From Piezodorus guildinii (taxonomy: Eukaryota > Arthropoda > Insecta > Hemiptera > Pentatomidae), in NCBI GenBank assembly GCA_023052935.1, contig CM041292.1, positions 109,355,147 through 109,419,146 on the forward strand: DNA of 64,000 nt. Direction: 5' to 3'. Positions 11,083-22,351 of the stretch are shown piece by piece. How positions within the stretch are numbered: the first letter of the stretch is position 1; the number at the start of each line of letters is the position of its first letter. Under the pieces are notes generated by a model that was not told where the DNA came from, did no database searches, and saw only the letters and a list, made by a program, of their open reading frames with translations. Made by a program: the position numbers and the translations under genes.

Positions 11083-11615
11083 TTATTTATTGATATTTAC
11101 AACTGTATAGGAAGAAATCCAGCAAGTAAATGTGAAAACAAAATAACAATTGGCTTGATAAACTCTTGTGAAGAAGCAACCCAGCGGTAGCACTTCAATA
11201 TTTATATCATTAGCAGGTCTCGAGGACACCGGTTTTTCAGGCGCTTCCGAGTATTATCAGAAATAGATTGAGATGAGAGAATACGGGCAAGCGGATTTGA
11301 GTGGGTTGGTAGTTTGGAATTAAAGGAGGTATAACTAGGCTAAGTCTGGAACGAAAGGAATATTCAGGTCTTTATGGATAGTTTTATTAGTGACAAAATA
11401 AGGAGCATTTAGGATCTTTCAGAGGATTTTTGATTGCAAGGATTGGATGCGGGAGGAATTTGATGGCTTGGCGGATATAGCTAATGGCTATATAAATTAG
11501 TTTTTTTGTAGTAGATTGGATGTTTTGAACGTTTGTCAAGTAAGTGTTGTAACAATCGGTGTCTGCGAGCAGTTTATTGTCTTTTCAGTCTGGTGTGAGG
11601 AACATATTTTTTAGC
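11083..11615 (-). mobile_element. Degenerate Jockey 3' fragment (inverted)
   Basis: The left end is a poly(T) run (tail of a minus-strand insertion), followed by the reverse complement of a Jockey 3' UTR and C-terminus. Minus-strand translation in pieces gives PTHSNPLARILSS, then the (P)RRLK..CPRDLL region. Further on come a PYTSFNSKLP block and, near 11610, TPD/THTRLKRQ, which corresponds to the LTWNPHTRLKRKE region of the 38.7-kb copy. Several frameshifts and stops are present. Confidence 0.7.
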
Positions 11616-13954
11616 TACGATTTCAAATCATTACTTACATTCCCAGAATGAGCTGTTTATAGTGAACAAAGATGGTTCGATTAATTTTAGAAGGAATAAT
11701 TTTAATAATAACACGTTTAAACGTTGTTCTTGGCCAGTTTTATATAAAAAAAAAAAAAATAATGCAAAACATCAATGAGATCATTATAAAATGAATTAGA
11801 TTTGTGGATAAAATTAAAAAGAGTTAAAAAAAAAGTGTCTATGCGTATCCGTGGAGGTTCATAGTATCACTTACATATTTGTACAATAGACATAAATAAT
11901 AATAATTATTATTTATTTATTCTGTGTCAACTCTCTTTAGAATAATGTATCAGGAAATAAAAGGTGAACATTAGGGTCTTGGAGTAAAATAACTATAAAC
12001 AAAGAGAATTCACAAACAAAACCAAAAAGATAAATTCCGATAATAACGTACAATAAAATAAAATAAATTTTTTTTTGTAAACATGTACAGTTTTGAGAAA
12101 AACACAATTCTTCTGAACTTTAATAAAATACTTACATTTTTAAAATGTTAATCTTTCCAAATATTTAGTGTTAAATTTGCTTATCTATCTGTTTTACTTG
12201 TCCGTTGTGGAGGAAGCGAATATGGGAAATAATTATTTAAAAAATCAGTTATTTTACAGAAATTAGAAAATCTCCATGAGAATTCTTTGGAAATTGAATG
12301 GATAGGAAGTGGCTGTAGAGACGGGAAGGAATGTTGAGAGAGTTTGGGAGTCCCAGGTGTAAGAAGAAATATAGTGATTCAGATCTATAGAAAGCTGTCG
12401 TTCAATTGGGCGTGGTGTACAGATCGGAAAACCGCGAGTCTTTATATATATATTGTATTCATAAGACTATATTATATTAACTAGTTTTGATATGCATGAG
12501 TTTATGGTTTTATAAATTTTTTCAAAAACATATTGATGTTAACTGATGACTAGCCGTGAGGGGTAGTTTTAGGACGAAATTTAGAGCAACAACTGGTCGA
12601 AGAGCCTGGGAAGATCAAGTTGGAAACAATTCACAAGATAGGAAGTTAGTGTTAAAACCACAAAAATTAGTTAAAAAAGTAATTTTGTTCAGGAGGAAGT
12701 AGTCCAGAGTAAGCTAGGTCTTATTCCTGAGGTGTGTAGCTTTATCAAATCTTACTGCTGAATTCACGCAGACAACCGTCTTCATTTATTTCTCAAAATT
12801 CAGTGATGCAAACAATTAAATAAACGAATTCATTTACTAAGTAATTGTATGCACTTTCAGCCTATAATTAATATATTTCTAATTTCATGATACCTTTGTA
12901 ACTATGTGTAGAATTTTTAATACAAATATGTATATTTATACATAAGATATGTGTGTTTGTACAGATGTTTTATGTTTATAGATATATATATATTGATTAA
13001 GATGGCGGGAAATCAAGTGCTAGAAATTTAATGGACTGTACACTGTTTAATCATTAACATCTTGTCATTTACGAAAACTAAGATGAAATCGTCATATAAT
13101 ATCAATTGTCTTTTTGTTTTATATACTACGTTTAGAAACTTCCATAAGTCTGAGCTGGTACGAATAAGCTAATATTAGGCAGATAAAGGTGATTCGTGTA
13201 CAAAACAGTATCATGAAATTGACCATACATTTTACCAAAACATTTGGTATATTTACCTTCAAAACCATATTTTAAGGTTTCCCTCAACATTAATAGATTA
13301 AAAAAAAAATGGGTGGAAATCAAAGAACTCTCACTCCAACATGTTGATATTAGGTAGCATGTTAAAATAAGCAATTTTTATTCTAAAAAATAAGAAATTA
13401 AAAGAATTCCAAAGTTTTTTAAGCAGGGCAAAATATTTAACAAATAATAGCTTGTAATGCTATGATTAAATTGCTATTTAAATGCTATTGCTATGTAATA
13501 CATTTAATAAATTGTCGCTTTGTACAATGGTTATATGTGAAAAATTACACTATTTTCAATCTAAAATTGCATTTTTCATATTAAATTGTAAATTATCGTG
13601 TCTCACTTTTAAAATATTCCATGAGAAAATGCACGAGAGAAAGAAATATAACATTTTTAAGCTCGTGACAGGAATAGCTAGTTGAAAATTGAATTTTCTA
13701 GACTGTCAGACGAAATTGAATACACTGAAATACTTGTTGAGGGAATTCGAAAATATACGAAGCAATTTTAAAGTTTTCTATCATAAATTGATCATTTATA
13801 GATAATTTTCTTTTTATTATTTCATTGATGTTGGACCTATAATACATTTCCATAGGATATTAATATTTTAATATAAAACTGGTTTTGATTTGTCTCACAG
13901 AACATTTGTTAAGATACCTTCAGAATAATCATACTTAAAAATAAAATTTAATGA
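11616..13954. other. AT-rich stretch without recognised gene
   Basis: About 2.3 kb of low-GC DNA. Short frames (for example 13132-13374 minus, 13482-13685 plus) have no recognisable domain and an AT-driven composition. No repeat copy was matched. Confidence 0.45.
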
Positions 13955-14110
13955 GTACTACAGACGACTTTCACTTACCTCATTCTTTAAAATAAATTTA
14001 AAAACTTTTATCTTGAATTCTGAATGGCATAAATAATAGAAAGAGTAAATAGAAAATTAGTTAAATAGTTAAATTTAATTTCGACAGAAACATTTATAAA
14101 AAAAAAATAT
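13955..14110 (-). repeat. Interspersed repeat family A, terminal fragment
   Basis: Contains ACGACTTTCACTTACCTC followed by a degraded version of the adjoining family A end, in inverted orientation. The rest of the repeat is missing. Confidence 0.5.
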
Positions 14111-14394
14111 ATACATCAATAGAATTTGTTTATTTAATTTAATTTTTTAATTAGCTTATTCGACTCTACTCATTGGCGTGGTTGAAATAATTATATTTTA
14201 TGGTAAAATCCTATTATTTTTGTAAATTCTATTATTGTAGTTATAATTTCTTCCTCGTCTTTAAGTATTTCTCATATGGTTTTCTTTAGGTTGACTTTTT
14301 TCCTTGATTGCTCGAAAAGCGGGCACTCAAAATTATTATTATTATAGAAATTATTATATATAATAATCGCTTAATTTTGTTGGTTACATAACAC

Positions 14395-15690
14395 CATGAG
14401 ACTTAATCGGTTATAAATTTTAATTAGGTCCCTTTCATGACATCCTGCTTTTAATTTTGCTAAACTTGGCAATGACCCGTTTTAAAAAAAATATATTTTA
14501 AAAAATGACGATGATTATTTGATCATAATTTCTATACAAGAAAAAAATAAGCGAGAGACTCCTCTCTAACTTTTCTTATTATAGTGCTCAAAAACGTTCA
14601 GTGTATGTTAATTTTCGTGATTTTTTTTAAACCATTTTCATGTCAACTTAGGTTGTGCTGTTGTTACTTATATAAAATGATCTCACCATCCCTCTAGTTT
14701 TCAATTCGTTCTTAAATATGCAAAATTACCGGATTTAATATTTTTTAAAGAAGATGTTTTAACAGTGAAGAATGGCCCAGGTATTATTCCTTCCATGACA
14801 AACTCCATTCCCACTCAAATCCACTACTTTCAATCCTTGCTTCCTCTACAATTCCTGATAATCCACCGAGGCGTCTGAAGAGAAGATGACCTCGAGACCT
14901 TCTTGTTTAGATTGATTACTAAACTGCTGCCAATGGGCAGTTTCTCTTCATGTTTTTAATGTACACTATCTTTTATCAGTATATTTACTTGATGTATTTT
15001 CATATACCGTTGTAAATTTCAATAAAATATAAATAAAAAAAAACAGTGAAGAGAAGTTTATAACTCCGGAACCAGCTTTGTCTCAATGACCAAATTTATT
15101 TAACTTAAACTCTTCGTATAGGTGCATAATCTTTATTAGTTTCACTTTTATTAGTTTTGAGGTATTATCGTGTTAAAATCGTGAAAAACGATTGTTTGCC
15201 AATTTTGTAAATTCATACACAAAAAAGAACCATGTCCTCATGATAGAAATTTTTATAGAAGTAGGACTAAATAGGAATATGAATAAACTATATAGGAAGA
15301 TAATGAAAGGTAAGTTGTTTTTTTTTAGTTTTTTTTTATACTATTTTCTTGCTAAAAGACTAGTTTTTATTAATTTTCGAGAATTTTATAAAACCGCTTT
15401 CTTCACTATTTAGGTAATGAGTTGTAAAGACAAAAAATTCAAACCATGTCTTTATCTAATTCTTTCGATTAGATACATACTATATTAAAAGAATTTTCTT
15501 ACGCATGTTTAAAGCCACGAAGCTGACTTAAAACGGTTGCACGAAAAAAATTATTATCTAGAAAAAAAAAATTATTTGTGTTTATATATTCACGAAAGGA
15601 TAGAGGATAACTGGTCAAAAATCAAGAAAATCAAAAAATGTTGAGCGGCAAGGACAGGATGATTATGAATGAATTGGCCCTTATCTAAAA
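14395..15690 (+). repeat. Interspersed repeat family B, copy 1 (split by a Jockey fragment)
   Basis: Aligns by eye with 51005-52020 in the same orientation. Shared landmarks include TTTTAATTAGGTCC/TTTTAATTAAGTTCC, AATAAGCG(A/T)GAG, AACTTTCGTAA-like blocks, TTAATATTTTTTAAAGAA, ACTCTTCGTATAGGTG, GCGAAAAACGATT, TTTAGGTAATG and the final GAGCGGCAAGG/GAGTGGCAAGG. It is interrupted at 14772-15041 by a retrotransposon fragment. No conserved coding frame was seen, and the class is unknown. Confidence 0.7.
14772..15041 (+). mobile_element. 270-bp Jockey 3' fragment with 11-bp target duplications
   Basis: Encodes the Jockey C-terminus (HSNPLLSILASSTIPDN, PPRRLKRR, then a TGA where other copies have TGG Trp, then PRDLLV). 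It is followed by the GCTGCCAATGGGCAGT 3' UTR block and an A-rich tail at about 15024-15041. The host sequence AACAGTGAAGA occurs at 14761-14771 and again at 15042-15052, so this is a 5'-truncated target-primed insertion into family B. Confidence 0.88.
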
Positions 15691-16088
15691 CACTTTATAA
15701 CTTATTTCTGAACTCTATTTTGTTATTTTGTATATATTTATTCTTAATCCCTCTCATTATTTAAACTAATACGGAACGTTTAACAAATATAATATAAAAC
15801 AAATTGTTTTATGTAAATCCTATTGAAATAAACACTTTAAAAACTAAAAGAAATCTTACATTTTTTATTTATTATCAAAATTAAATTATTGATAAATAAA
15901 AATATAATACTTGGATAGTCTCAACACTTTATTCTAAGCTGGCAATTCAACTATTGAAGACCTGACTGCCATCTACCGTATATCTGTTGAACTAGCTACT
16001 CCATGGTATAGCTACTTATTACTCTTTCCTTTCTAAATCGTACGAATAAGTAATATATAGTTATATAATATAATTTATTAATTATGTA
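15691..16088. other. AT-rich stretch without recognised gene
   Basis: Flank of the I-like element. No feature was recognised. Confidence 0.45.
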
Positions 16089-16101
16089 AAATCCGATAAA
16101 T
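16089..16101 (+). repeat. Left target-site duplication of the I-like element
   Basis: AAATCCGATAAAT, identical to 22649-22661. It defines the 5' boundary of the element. Confidence 0.93.
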
Positions 16102-16779
16102 GGTCTTGTGTCAGCTGTGGTACAGTTCACATCGCGGTGTGCCTTCTTTGAAGTTTTCGGTACCTTTGATAGTGTGACAACTGTAATCCCTTGAGAAGCC
16201 GCGCCGGCAGCGGATGCTATTCAGCAACAGATAAGCTCCTATACATCATTTCTATTACAATCCTTTTGTTTAATCAACTTTCTATTTCACTTAATTTGTA
16301 TTTACTTATTATTATCATTATCATTTAATTAGCTTTTCTTTTATTTGTTGAACAATGGATTATTTTTTAACTTTTGTATATTATTTCTAATTATTTGTCT
16401 TTTATCCATAGATATATTATTACTAATTTTTTACTGTTTCTTTTCATTACTTCATTCTTCAATCGACCTAAGTTCCGTTTATTTCTTTATATTAGTACCA
16501 AGGTAGTTAGTTGTTTCTTATTAAATTAGTTTTTAATATTAATTTTGTATTTAGTATTTGTCTAATTAATCTATTTTTCATATTTTTGTTCTAATTATAT
16601 CTTATCTAGTTCATTGTTTATCTAACTCTGTCTAGTTTAGCGTATATTTTAATTTATATTTTGGATTCTTTGTCTTTTATCTACATATATAAGTTAGTTG
16701 TTGGTTTATTGTTTCCTTGTATTTCATTGCTTTTCTTTTACATATATATATATATATTTTATTCAGTTAATTATCCATA
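16102..16779 (+). promoter_or_regulatory. 5' UTR of the I-like element, expected internal promoter
   Basis: Only the first ~150 bp are GC-richer (CATCGCGGTGTGCC, GCCGCGCCGGCAGCGG); the remainder is T-rich. In the I factor and related LINEs, pol II transcription starts from an internal promoter at the extreme 5' end. Here that role is inferred from position and composition, not from a recognised motif. Confidence 0.5.
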
Positions 16780-18018
16780 ATGCCAGATCTACCAGATAAA
16801 ATGCGAAAAAACAATGACCATAAACCCTCTTTGATCTTAATATCGGACTCCTCACATACAGATATTAACAACTCTTTCGCTTTAACAAACGAAAGGTTTC
16901 TCACTATCTCAATGATAGACGGCTCATTTAATAAAATTTCGCCCTTCTTTATAGCTAAAGCTATTTATGGTTTAGCAGGAGAGGTCAAAAACATAAAAAA
17001 GATGAGAGACGGTACACTATTAGTAGAAGTTTACAATAGTTCTCAGGGTAATAAACTACTAAGATCCGACAATTTGGGTAAGCAATTCAAAATTAAGGTT
17101 GAGCCCCATGCTAAGCTGAACGAATGCAGAGGTATCATTAATTGTTTCGATCTCCGCCACCTTGAAACCGATGAAATCGCTAGGGAACTAGAGGAGCAAA
17201 ACGTGAAACATGTTAAAAGGTTTACCTATAGAAACGGATGCATTGTTAAACAAACCCACAACTATCTGTTAACGTTTAAATGCCCTAATCTCCCAAAAGA
17301 CGTCAAAATAGGTTATTATAATGTTCCAATAAAGCCCTACATACCAAACCCACTCCGCTGTACTATCTGCCTCAAATTTGGACACCATAAAAGTTACCAC
17401 GACCGCGAGGATCGCACGGTTTCTCCCATTTGTAGTAACTGTGGCCAACCAGAACACTGCGTTTCCTCCAAAGACTGTAAAAATCCAATGAAATGTGTTA
17501 ACTGCAATAATGGCCACAACAGTTTTGACAAAAATTGTCCAGTTTTTGTCATAGAAAAGGGCATTAAAACTGTCCAAGTTACAGAAAAAATTCCATACTA
17601 TGTAGCCAGGAAAAGATATTTAGAAAATTCACCTCAACATCTAATGCATTCCAGACAAACATTCGCTCAAAAGACTAAAAACGTTATGGACAAAACAATA
17701 AGTACGTGTACCGTCGCTATACAAACGGAGGATTTCCCCCCATTGAAACAGCCCCAAAAATCCGACAAGGCTACCACTCCTAGTAGGTCGGAAGAAGTAG
17801 TAACTTTACCCGAAACTGTACAATCACCGGTTACCTCAATTACTGCGTGCAGACCCAGTACTTCCTCTACCACTATATCAGATTCAGAAACAAATCCTGT
17901 CAATCGTGATACCGCCCTTCCTGGATCAAGCCAGACTCCAAAACCTATTACTCCAGCACCAAAAAAAGGTAGGCCAAAGAAGAAAAAAGAGAAAAGATCT
18001 TGTAGTTCAGACAATTAG
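16780..18018 (+). CDS. ORF1 (Gag-like) nucleic-acid-binding protein of the I-like element
   Basis: 412-residue protein expected to bind element RNA, form ribonucleoprotein particles and chaperone reverse transcription. Residues ~35-190 resemble the region before the knuckles in other LINE ORF1 proteins. Three Cys/His clusters follow: C194-C197-H202-H207, C218-C221-H226-C233 and C239-C242-H246-C253. The first has His where the family usually has the last Cys. The C-terminal ~110 residues are Ser/Thr/Pro-rich and end in a basic run (KKGRPKKKKEKR), plausibly for nuclear entry or RNA binding. It starts at the first ATG after the 5' UTR and stops at TAG 18016-18018. The stop is followed in the same frame by another 105-codon open stretch that reaches the ORF2 start. 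Confidence 0.88.
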   Translation: MPDLPDKMRKNNDHKPSLILISDSSHTDINNSFALTNERFLTISMIDGSFNKISPFFIAKAIYGLAGEVKNIKKMRDGTLLVEVYNSSQGNKLLRSDNLGKQFKIKVEPHAKLNECRGIINCFDLRHLETDEIARELEEQNVKHVKRFTYRNGCIVKQTHNYLLTFKCPNLPKDVKIGYYNVPIKPYIPNPLRCTICLKFGHHKSYHDREDRTVSPICSNCGQPEHCVSSKDCKNPMKCVNCNNGHNSFDKNCPVFVIEKGIKTVQVTEKIPYYVARKRYLENSPQHLMHSRQTFAQKTKNVMDKTISTCTVAIQTEDFPPLKQPQKSDKATTPSRSEEVVTLPETVQSPVTSITACRPSTSSTTISDSETNPVNRDTALPGSSQTPKPITPAPKKGRPKKKKEKRSCSSDN

Positions 18019-18030
18019 CCGATAGACGAT

Positions 18031-18348
18031 ATGATCCTTTATGACATTAATAAATATATGCGTATTCATTTCATACTAAGGCCTTTAAGTAAAATTTCCC
18101 TAAATTTCATATTAACTATGATTCTATCAACTACTATTTTTTCCATTTTAGTTTCAGTTTGCTTGTTTTATTCTTCTTTCCTAGCAAAACAAATAAGCTT
18201 AACCTTTCTCGGTTGTAACACTCGTCTGACCAGTCTGTTTGTCCTTAATTTATTAAAATATAAGGAACAGCTATATAAGGAAAACGCTTCAACAGCTAAC
18301 TGCTTACTGGACGGATCATCGAGTCATCTTTACCTTACCTATGTCTAA
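18031..18348 (+). CDS. Hydrophobic inter-ORF frame overlapping the ORF2 start (105 aa)
   Basis: This frame lies wholly in the spacer between ORF1 and ORF2, in the same reading frame as ORF1 and separated from it by the ORF1 TAG and four further codons. It has its own ATG at 18031 and ends at TAA 18346-18348, overlapping the ORF2 ATG within ATGTCTAA. Residues ~25-60 are strongly hydrophobic (ISLNFILTMILS, TTIFSILVSVCLFYSSF) and a second hydrophobic stretch follows, so a membrane protein is conceivable. I know no counterpart in I-like elements. It could be a third ORF, a read-through extension of ORF1, a device bringing ribosomes to the ORF2 ATG, or an accident of T-rich sequence. Confidence 0.35.
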   Translation: MILYDINKYMRIHFILRPLSKISLNFILTMILSTTIFSILVSVCLFYSSFLAKQISLTFLGCNTRLTSLFVLNLLKYKEQLYKENASTANCLLDGSSSHLYLTYV

Positions 18349-21300
18349 CACAAAATTAATCCAATGGAACTGTAACGGACTCTTAACTCATCTCGCTGAC
18401 CTACAGCTGTTGATAAAGAACTACCAGCCTACACTTATCTGCTTGCAGGAAACACATTTGAAACCCAGCGATAGGCTCACACTCAGGGGCTTTGAACTCT
18501 GTCGTCTGGACAACACGAGCGGTTCTAGGGCCTGTGGAGGTGTATTGACAATGGTATCCCAGCGATTACTTTTTGAACCAATCGCACTACAGACTTCCCT
18601 ACAAGCTGTTGCTATCCGGATTAAAGGTGATACTCCACTCACTGTATGCAATGTTTACTTACCACAGCAAATACATGTAATATCAGAGCAATTGGAATCA
18701 CTGTGTTCTCAACTCCCTAGACCACTCCTACTGTTAGGTGATCTTAATGCCCATAATACCATTTGGGGCTCAGAACGAAACGATCGAAGAGGACAGCAAA
18801 TTGGAAACTTACTCGACGCCTACAACTTACATGTTCTGAATAGCGGTGAATCGACTTACTTAAGCTCATCCTACGGCACCTTCTCTTCTATCGACGTCAC
18901 TTTTTGCTCAAGTAGTTTGCTATCAGACACCTATTGGAATGTAATAACTGATCAATACTCTAGCGATCATTTTCCGATTTTAATTAATACTAAAGAGCGA
19001 CTTCCCTACATTAGCAAGAGATCAATCTGGATTCATGAAAAAGCAAACTGGCGACAGTTCACAGAAAATGTTAACTTCTCCTCCGATCTTCCATCCGATG
19101 TTGAAGAGTGCTGCACATCAATAACCTCAAACATTCGGGAAGCTGCAGAGTGTTCTATCCCCAAAACATCATCTACACCCAAAAGGCAACCTGTACCATG
19201 GTTTAACACCGCCTGTAAAGAAGCTATACAGAAAAAGAGAAAATCTTACAGGACATTCAAAAGAAATATGACTTTACAAAATTTTATTGATTATAAAAAA
19301 GCCAAAGCCATGTGTAAAAGAGTAATATGCTACCACAAAACAACATCTTGGCAACAGTATGTTTCTTCTATAAACTCAAATACGCCTACTTCAGTAGTCT
19401 GGAAGAAAATTAGAGCTGTAGAAGGTAAACGATCGTTCCAACCGATTTATTTAAACATTGGAGGAAACGTTATTTGTGATGAAGAGATAGTAGCAAATGA
19501 ATTCGCAACTTTTTTCTCAATGTACGGAGCCGAAAATGAAGAAACACCAACCTTCTCCAATCAGGAATCAACCAGAAACCTACTTGACTTTACATCACAA
19601 AATCAAGAAACCTATAACATGCCTTTCAATATGAGAGAACTCAAAGTAACTCTCACTGAATTAAAAGGTAAGTCACCTGGACCTGACGATGTGACCTATG
19701 AAATGATTAAAAACCTACCTGTTCAACAATTAAGTGTAATCCTTGACTTCTACAACAAGATATGGGCAAGTGGTACTATCCCTATCCAGTGGAAAGATTC
19801 GATAATTATCCCAGTACTGAAAGCTGGTAAACCTAAAAATGACGTGACCAGCTACCGACCGATTTCCCTAACTAATTGCTTGTGTAAAATCTTAGAAAGG
19901 ATGGTGAATAAACGCCTTATATGGATATTAGAAGAAATAAACGCACAAGACAACTTACAATGTGGTTTCCGCAAGAAACGTTCCACAATCGACAACCTAG
20001 TACGTATAACCACGGAAATCCAAGATGCGTTTGTCAACAAGGAACATTCAGTAGGAATATTTTTTGACATAAAAAACGCCTTTGATACCGTCCGACAGTA
20101 TAATATTATTCAGCAACTACACCAATGGGGAGTGAGAGGAAATCTCGCCAACTTTATCAAAGGCTTCCTCGGAACAAGGTCCTTCAGGGTAATGATTGGC
20201 GGAACCACATCTGTCAAAAAATATGTTAGTAATGGTGTACCCCAAGGCTCTGTTTTGAGTACTACCTTGTTCTCCATCGCAATAAGAAGAATCACCGACT
20301 GCTTAACACCTAACGTCACCGGCTACTTATTCGCTGATGATTTTGCTATTCTTAGTAAATCACACGATCTCCAAAACATCAAGGTGAGTCTCCAAAATAC
20401 TGTGGATAAACTAGCTTTATGGTCCCAAGAAACAGCGTTTAAGTTTTCCACAAGTAAAACGTGTTGCGTACATTTTAGTCGTCATAGAAATCCGAGCATA
20501 CCACCGCAAGTCAATTTAAATAATATTTCCCTGGCCTACAAAAATCATGTTCGGTTTTTAGGGCTATATCTCGATAGTAAACTAACCTGGTCTGTCCATA
20601 TAGAACAACTTCACTCTAAGACCGTGAGTAGATTAAAAATTCTGAAAAAATTGGGAAACACCAGATGGGGATCAGACAGAAAAACAATGCTCCGTATACA
20701 TGAGACATTAATAATTAGTAAAATAGATCACGGGTGCTTCATCTATGCCTCTACTACTTGTAATAAAATAAAAAAATTAGATGCAGTTCACCATGCCGGT
20801 ATACGCCTTTCAACCGGAGCATTTAGAACTAGCCCAGTAAATAGTCTTTGCGTGGAAGCAGGAGTTCTACCTCTTTCTTATCGTCGCCAAAAGCTAGCCG
20901 CTAAATATATAACTAAAATTTATACACAACCTGACAACCCTGTCTACAGTTCTTTATTTCTACAGGAAAACGCTGACAAATATAGACGATTGAAAAACTC
21001 ATCCCGTCCCCTCTGGTACAGAATGAGATGGGTGGTCTCTGAATTGATGCAGCATCCATTTATAAAACCGGAGAAAAAGCTACCACCATGGACACTGTCA
21101 CCTCCTAGCGTCAACTGTAAAATGTTGAAAATATCCAAAGTAAAAACAGTTTCTCCACAAGAAATCTCTCAAACTTTCCTAACTGAACTTCACAAACATC
21201 AGTACGACAAAGTCATCTATACTGATGGTTCAAAAACTAACGAGTCTACTGCGTGTGCAGTGCTAGACGGTGACAAATTCTACAAGTACAAACTGAATAG

Positions 21301-22018
21301 GAATTGTAGTGTTTTCACCGCTGAGTTGACGGCTATCCAAAGATCTATCCTTCTAGCCTTATCATCTCCAGGAGAATCAATAATTGTTTGCTCAGACTCA
21401 CTTAGTGCTCTCAGAGCTATTTCAAATCTCTTTTCTGAAAATCCCATTGTTCAGGAGGTCCACTATAGAATTAAGCAGCTAGAGGACTCTTCTAGAAGAA
21501 TAATTTTTTTTTGGGTTCCCAGTCATTCTGGAATATTCGGAAACGAGCAAGTTGACAAAGCAGCAGCAGAGACTCATTCGTTAGAAGAAATAACGCCCTC
21601 CTATGTCCCACCATCAGAGTTATTTAAACCATTAAAAGCAAAAATATTATATGAATGGCAGACGACCTGGGATATATTAGCAAATAACAAACTTAAAGAC
21701 ATTAAACCCACTGTCAGCTCCTGGGCTACATCTTCCAGAACATGCCGGCGAGAGGAGGTAGTCATCACCCGCCTGAGGATAGGGCACTGCCGCCTCACAC
21801 ATGAATATCTTATTACAAGGAAAAATCCGCCTCAATGTAATCACTGTAAAGTGACTCTCACGGTGAGTCATATTTTTGAGGACTGTCCACGGTACGGGAG
21901 AGAAATTGAAAGATGTGGGGTACCGCGCCATGTCTCTGAGGCTTTGAGCGATAATGAAGCAATTATCAGCAGTGCCATCAAGTTTATAAAGAATATTCGT
22001 CTGTTCCAGCAAATATAA
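18341..22018 (+). CDS. ORF2 polyprotein: APE endonuclease, reverse transcriptase, RNase H
   Basis: 1225 residues, uninterrupted. The AP-endonuclease-like domain spans ~1-225 with N10, E37 (QETH), D134 and N136 (GDLNAHN) and D209-H210 (SSDHFP). It nicks the target to prime reverse transcription. The RT domain, ~450-760, shows KSPGPDDVTYEM, SYRPISLTNC, FFDIKNAFDTV, NGVPQGSVLS and catalytic FADD with D666 and D667. The RNase H domain, ~955-1080, has the full DEDD set: D962 (YTDGS), E995 (TAELTA), D1019 (CSDSLSAL) and D1072 (NEQVDKAA). A C-terminal knuckle C1166-C1169-H1177-C1182 follows. The start is the ATG at 18341, which overlaps the stop of the preceding hydrophobic frame. Domain order matches I-clade ORF2. 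Confidence 0.93.
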   Translation: MSNTKLIQWNCNGLLTHLADLQLLIKNYQPTLICLQETHLKPSDRLTLRGFELCRLDNTSGSRACGGVLTMVSQRLLFEPIALQTSLQAVAIRIKGDTPLTVCNVYLPQQIHVISEQLESLCSQLPRPLLLLGDLNAHNTIWGSERNDRRGQQIGNLLDAYNLHVLNSGESTYLSSSYGTFSSIDVTFCSSSLLSDTYWNVITDQYSSDHFPILINTKERLPYISKRSIWIHEKANWRQFTENVNFSSDLPSDVEECCTSITSNIREAAECSIPKTSSTPKRQPVPWFNTACKEAIQKKRKSYRTFKRNMTLQNFIDYKKAKAMCKRVICYHKTTSWQQYVSSINSNTPTSVVWKKIRAVEGKRSFQPIYLNIGGNVICDEEIVANEFATFFSMYGAENEETPTFSNQESTRNLLDFTSQNQETYNMPFNMRELKVTLTELKGKSPGPDDVTYEMIKNLPVQQLSVILDFYNKIWASGTIPIQWKDSIIIPVLKAGKPKNDVTSYRPISLTNCLCKILERMVNKRLIWILEEINAQDNLQCGFRKKRSTIDNLVRITTEIQDAFVNKEHSVGIFFDIKNAFDTVRQYNIIQQLHQWGVRGNLANFIKGFLGTRSFRVMIGGTTSVKKYVSNGVPQGSVLSTTLFSIAIRRITDCLTPNVTGYLFADDFAILSKSHDLQNIKVSLQNTVDKLALWSQETAFKFSTSKTCCVHFSRHRNPSIPPQVNLNNISLAYKNHVRFLGLYLDSKLTWSVHIEQLHSKTVSRLKILKKLGNTRWGSDRKTMLRIHETLIISKIDHGCFIYASTTCNKIKKLDAVHHAGIRLSTGAFRTSPVNSLCVEAGVLPLSYRRQKLAAKYITKIYTQPDNPVYSSLFLQENADKYRRLKNSSRPLWYRMRWVVSELMQHPFIKPEKKLPPWTLSPPSVNCKMLKISKVKTVSPQEISQTFLTELHKHQYDKVIYTDGSKTNESTACAVLDGDKFYKYKLNRNCSVFTAELTAIQRSILLALSSPGESIIVCSDSLSALRAISNLFSENPIVQEVHYRIKQLEDSSRRIIFFWVPSHSGIFGNEQVDKAAAETHSLEEITPSYVPPSELFKPLKAKILYEWQTTWDILANNKLKDIKPTVSSWATSSRTCRREEVVITRLRIGHCRLTHEYLITRKNPPQCNHCKVTLTVSHIFEDCPRYGREIERCGVPRHVSEALSDNEAIISSAIKFIKNIRLFQQI

Positions 22019-22041
22019 CATAAATTATCTTATTCTTTTTG

Positions 22042-22131
<90 letters not shown>

Positions 22132-22315
22132 TGTATATATAATTTCATTTATATTATTTTTTCTTCTTCTTCATCATTCAGTTTAAACTAAAATTCAATT
22201 TTATTTATTAATACTTAAATTATTTTTATTTATTTTATTATACTTTATATATATATATATATATTTTTTTTTTTTTAATTTTTTTTTTTTATTTTTTTTT
22301 TTATTTTTTATTTTT

Positions 22316-22351
<36 letters not shown>

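Noticed and set aside
14395..15690. Coding role for family B frames such as 15192-15413
   Set aside because: The frame is not conserved in the second copy at 51005-52020.
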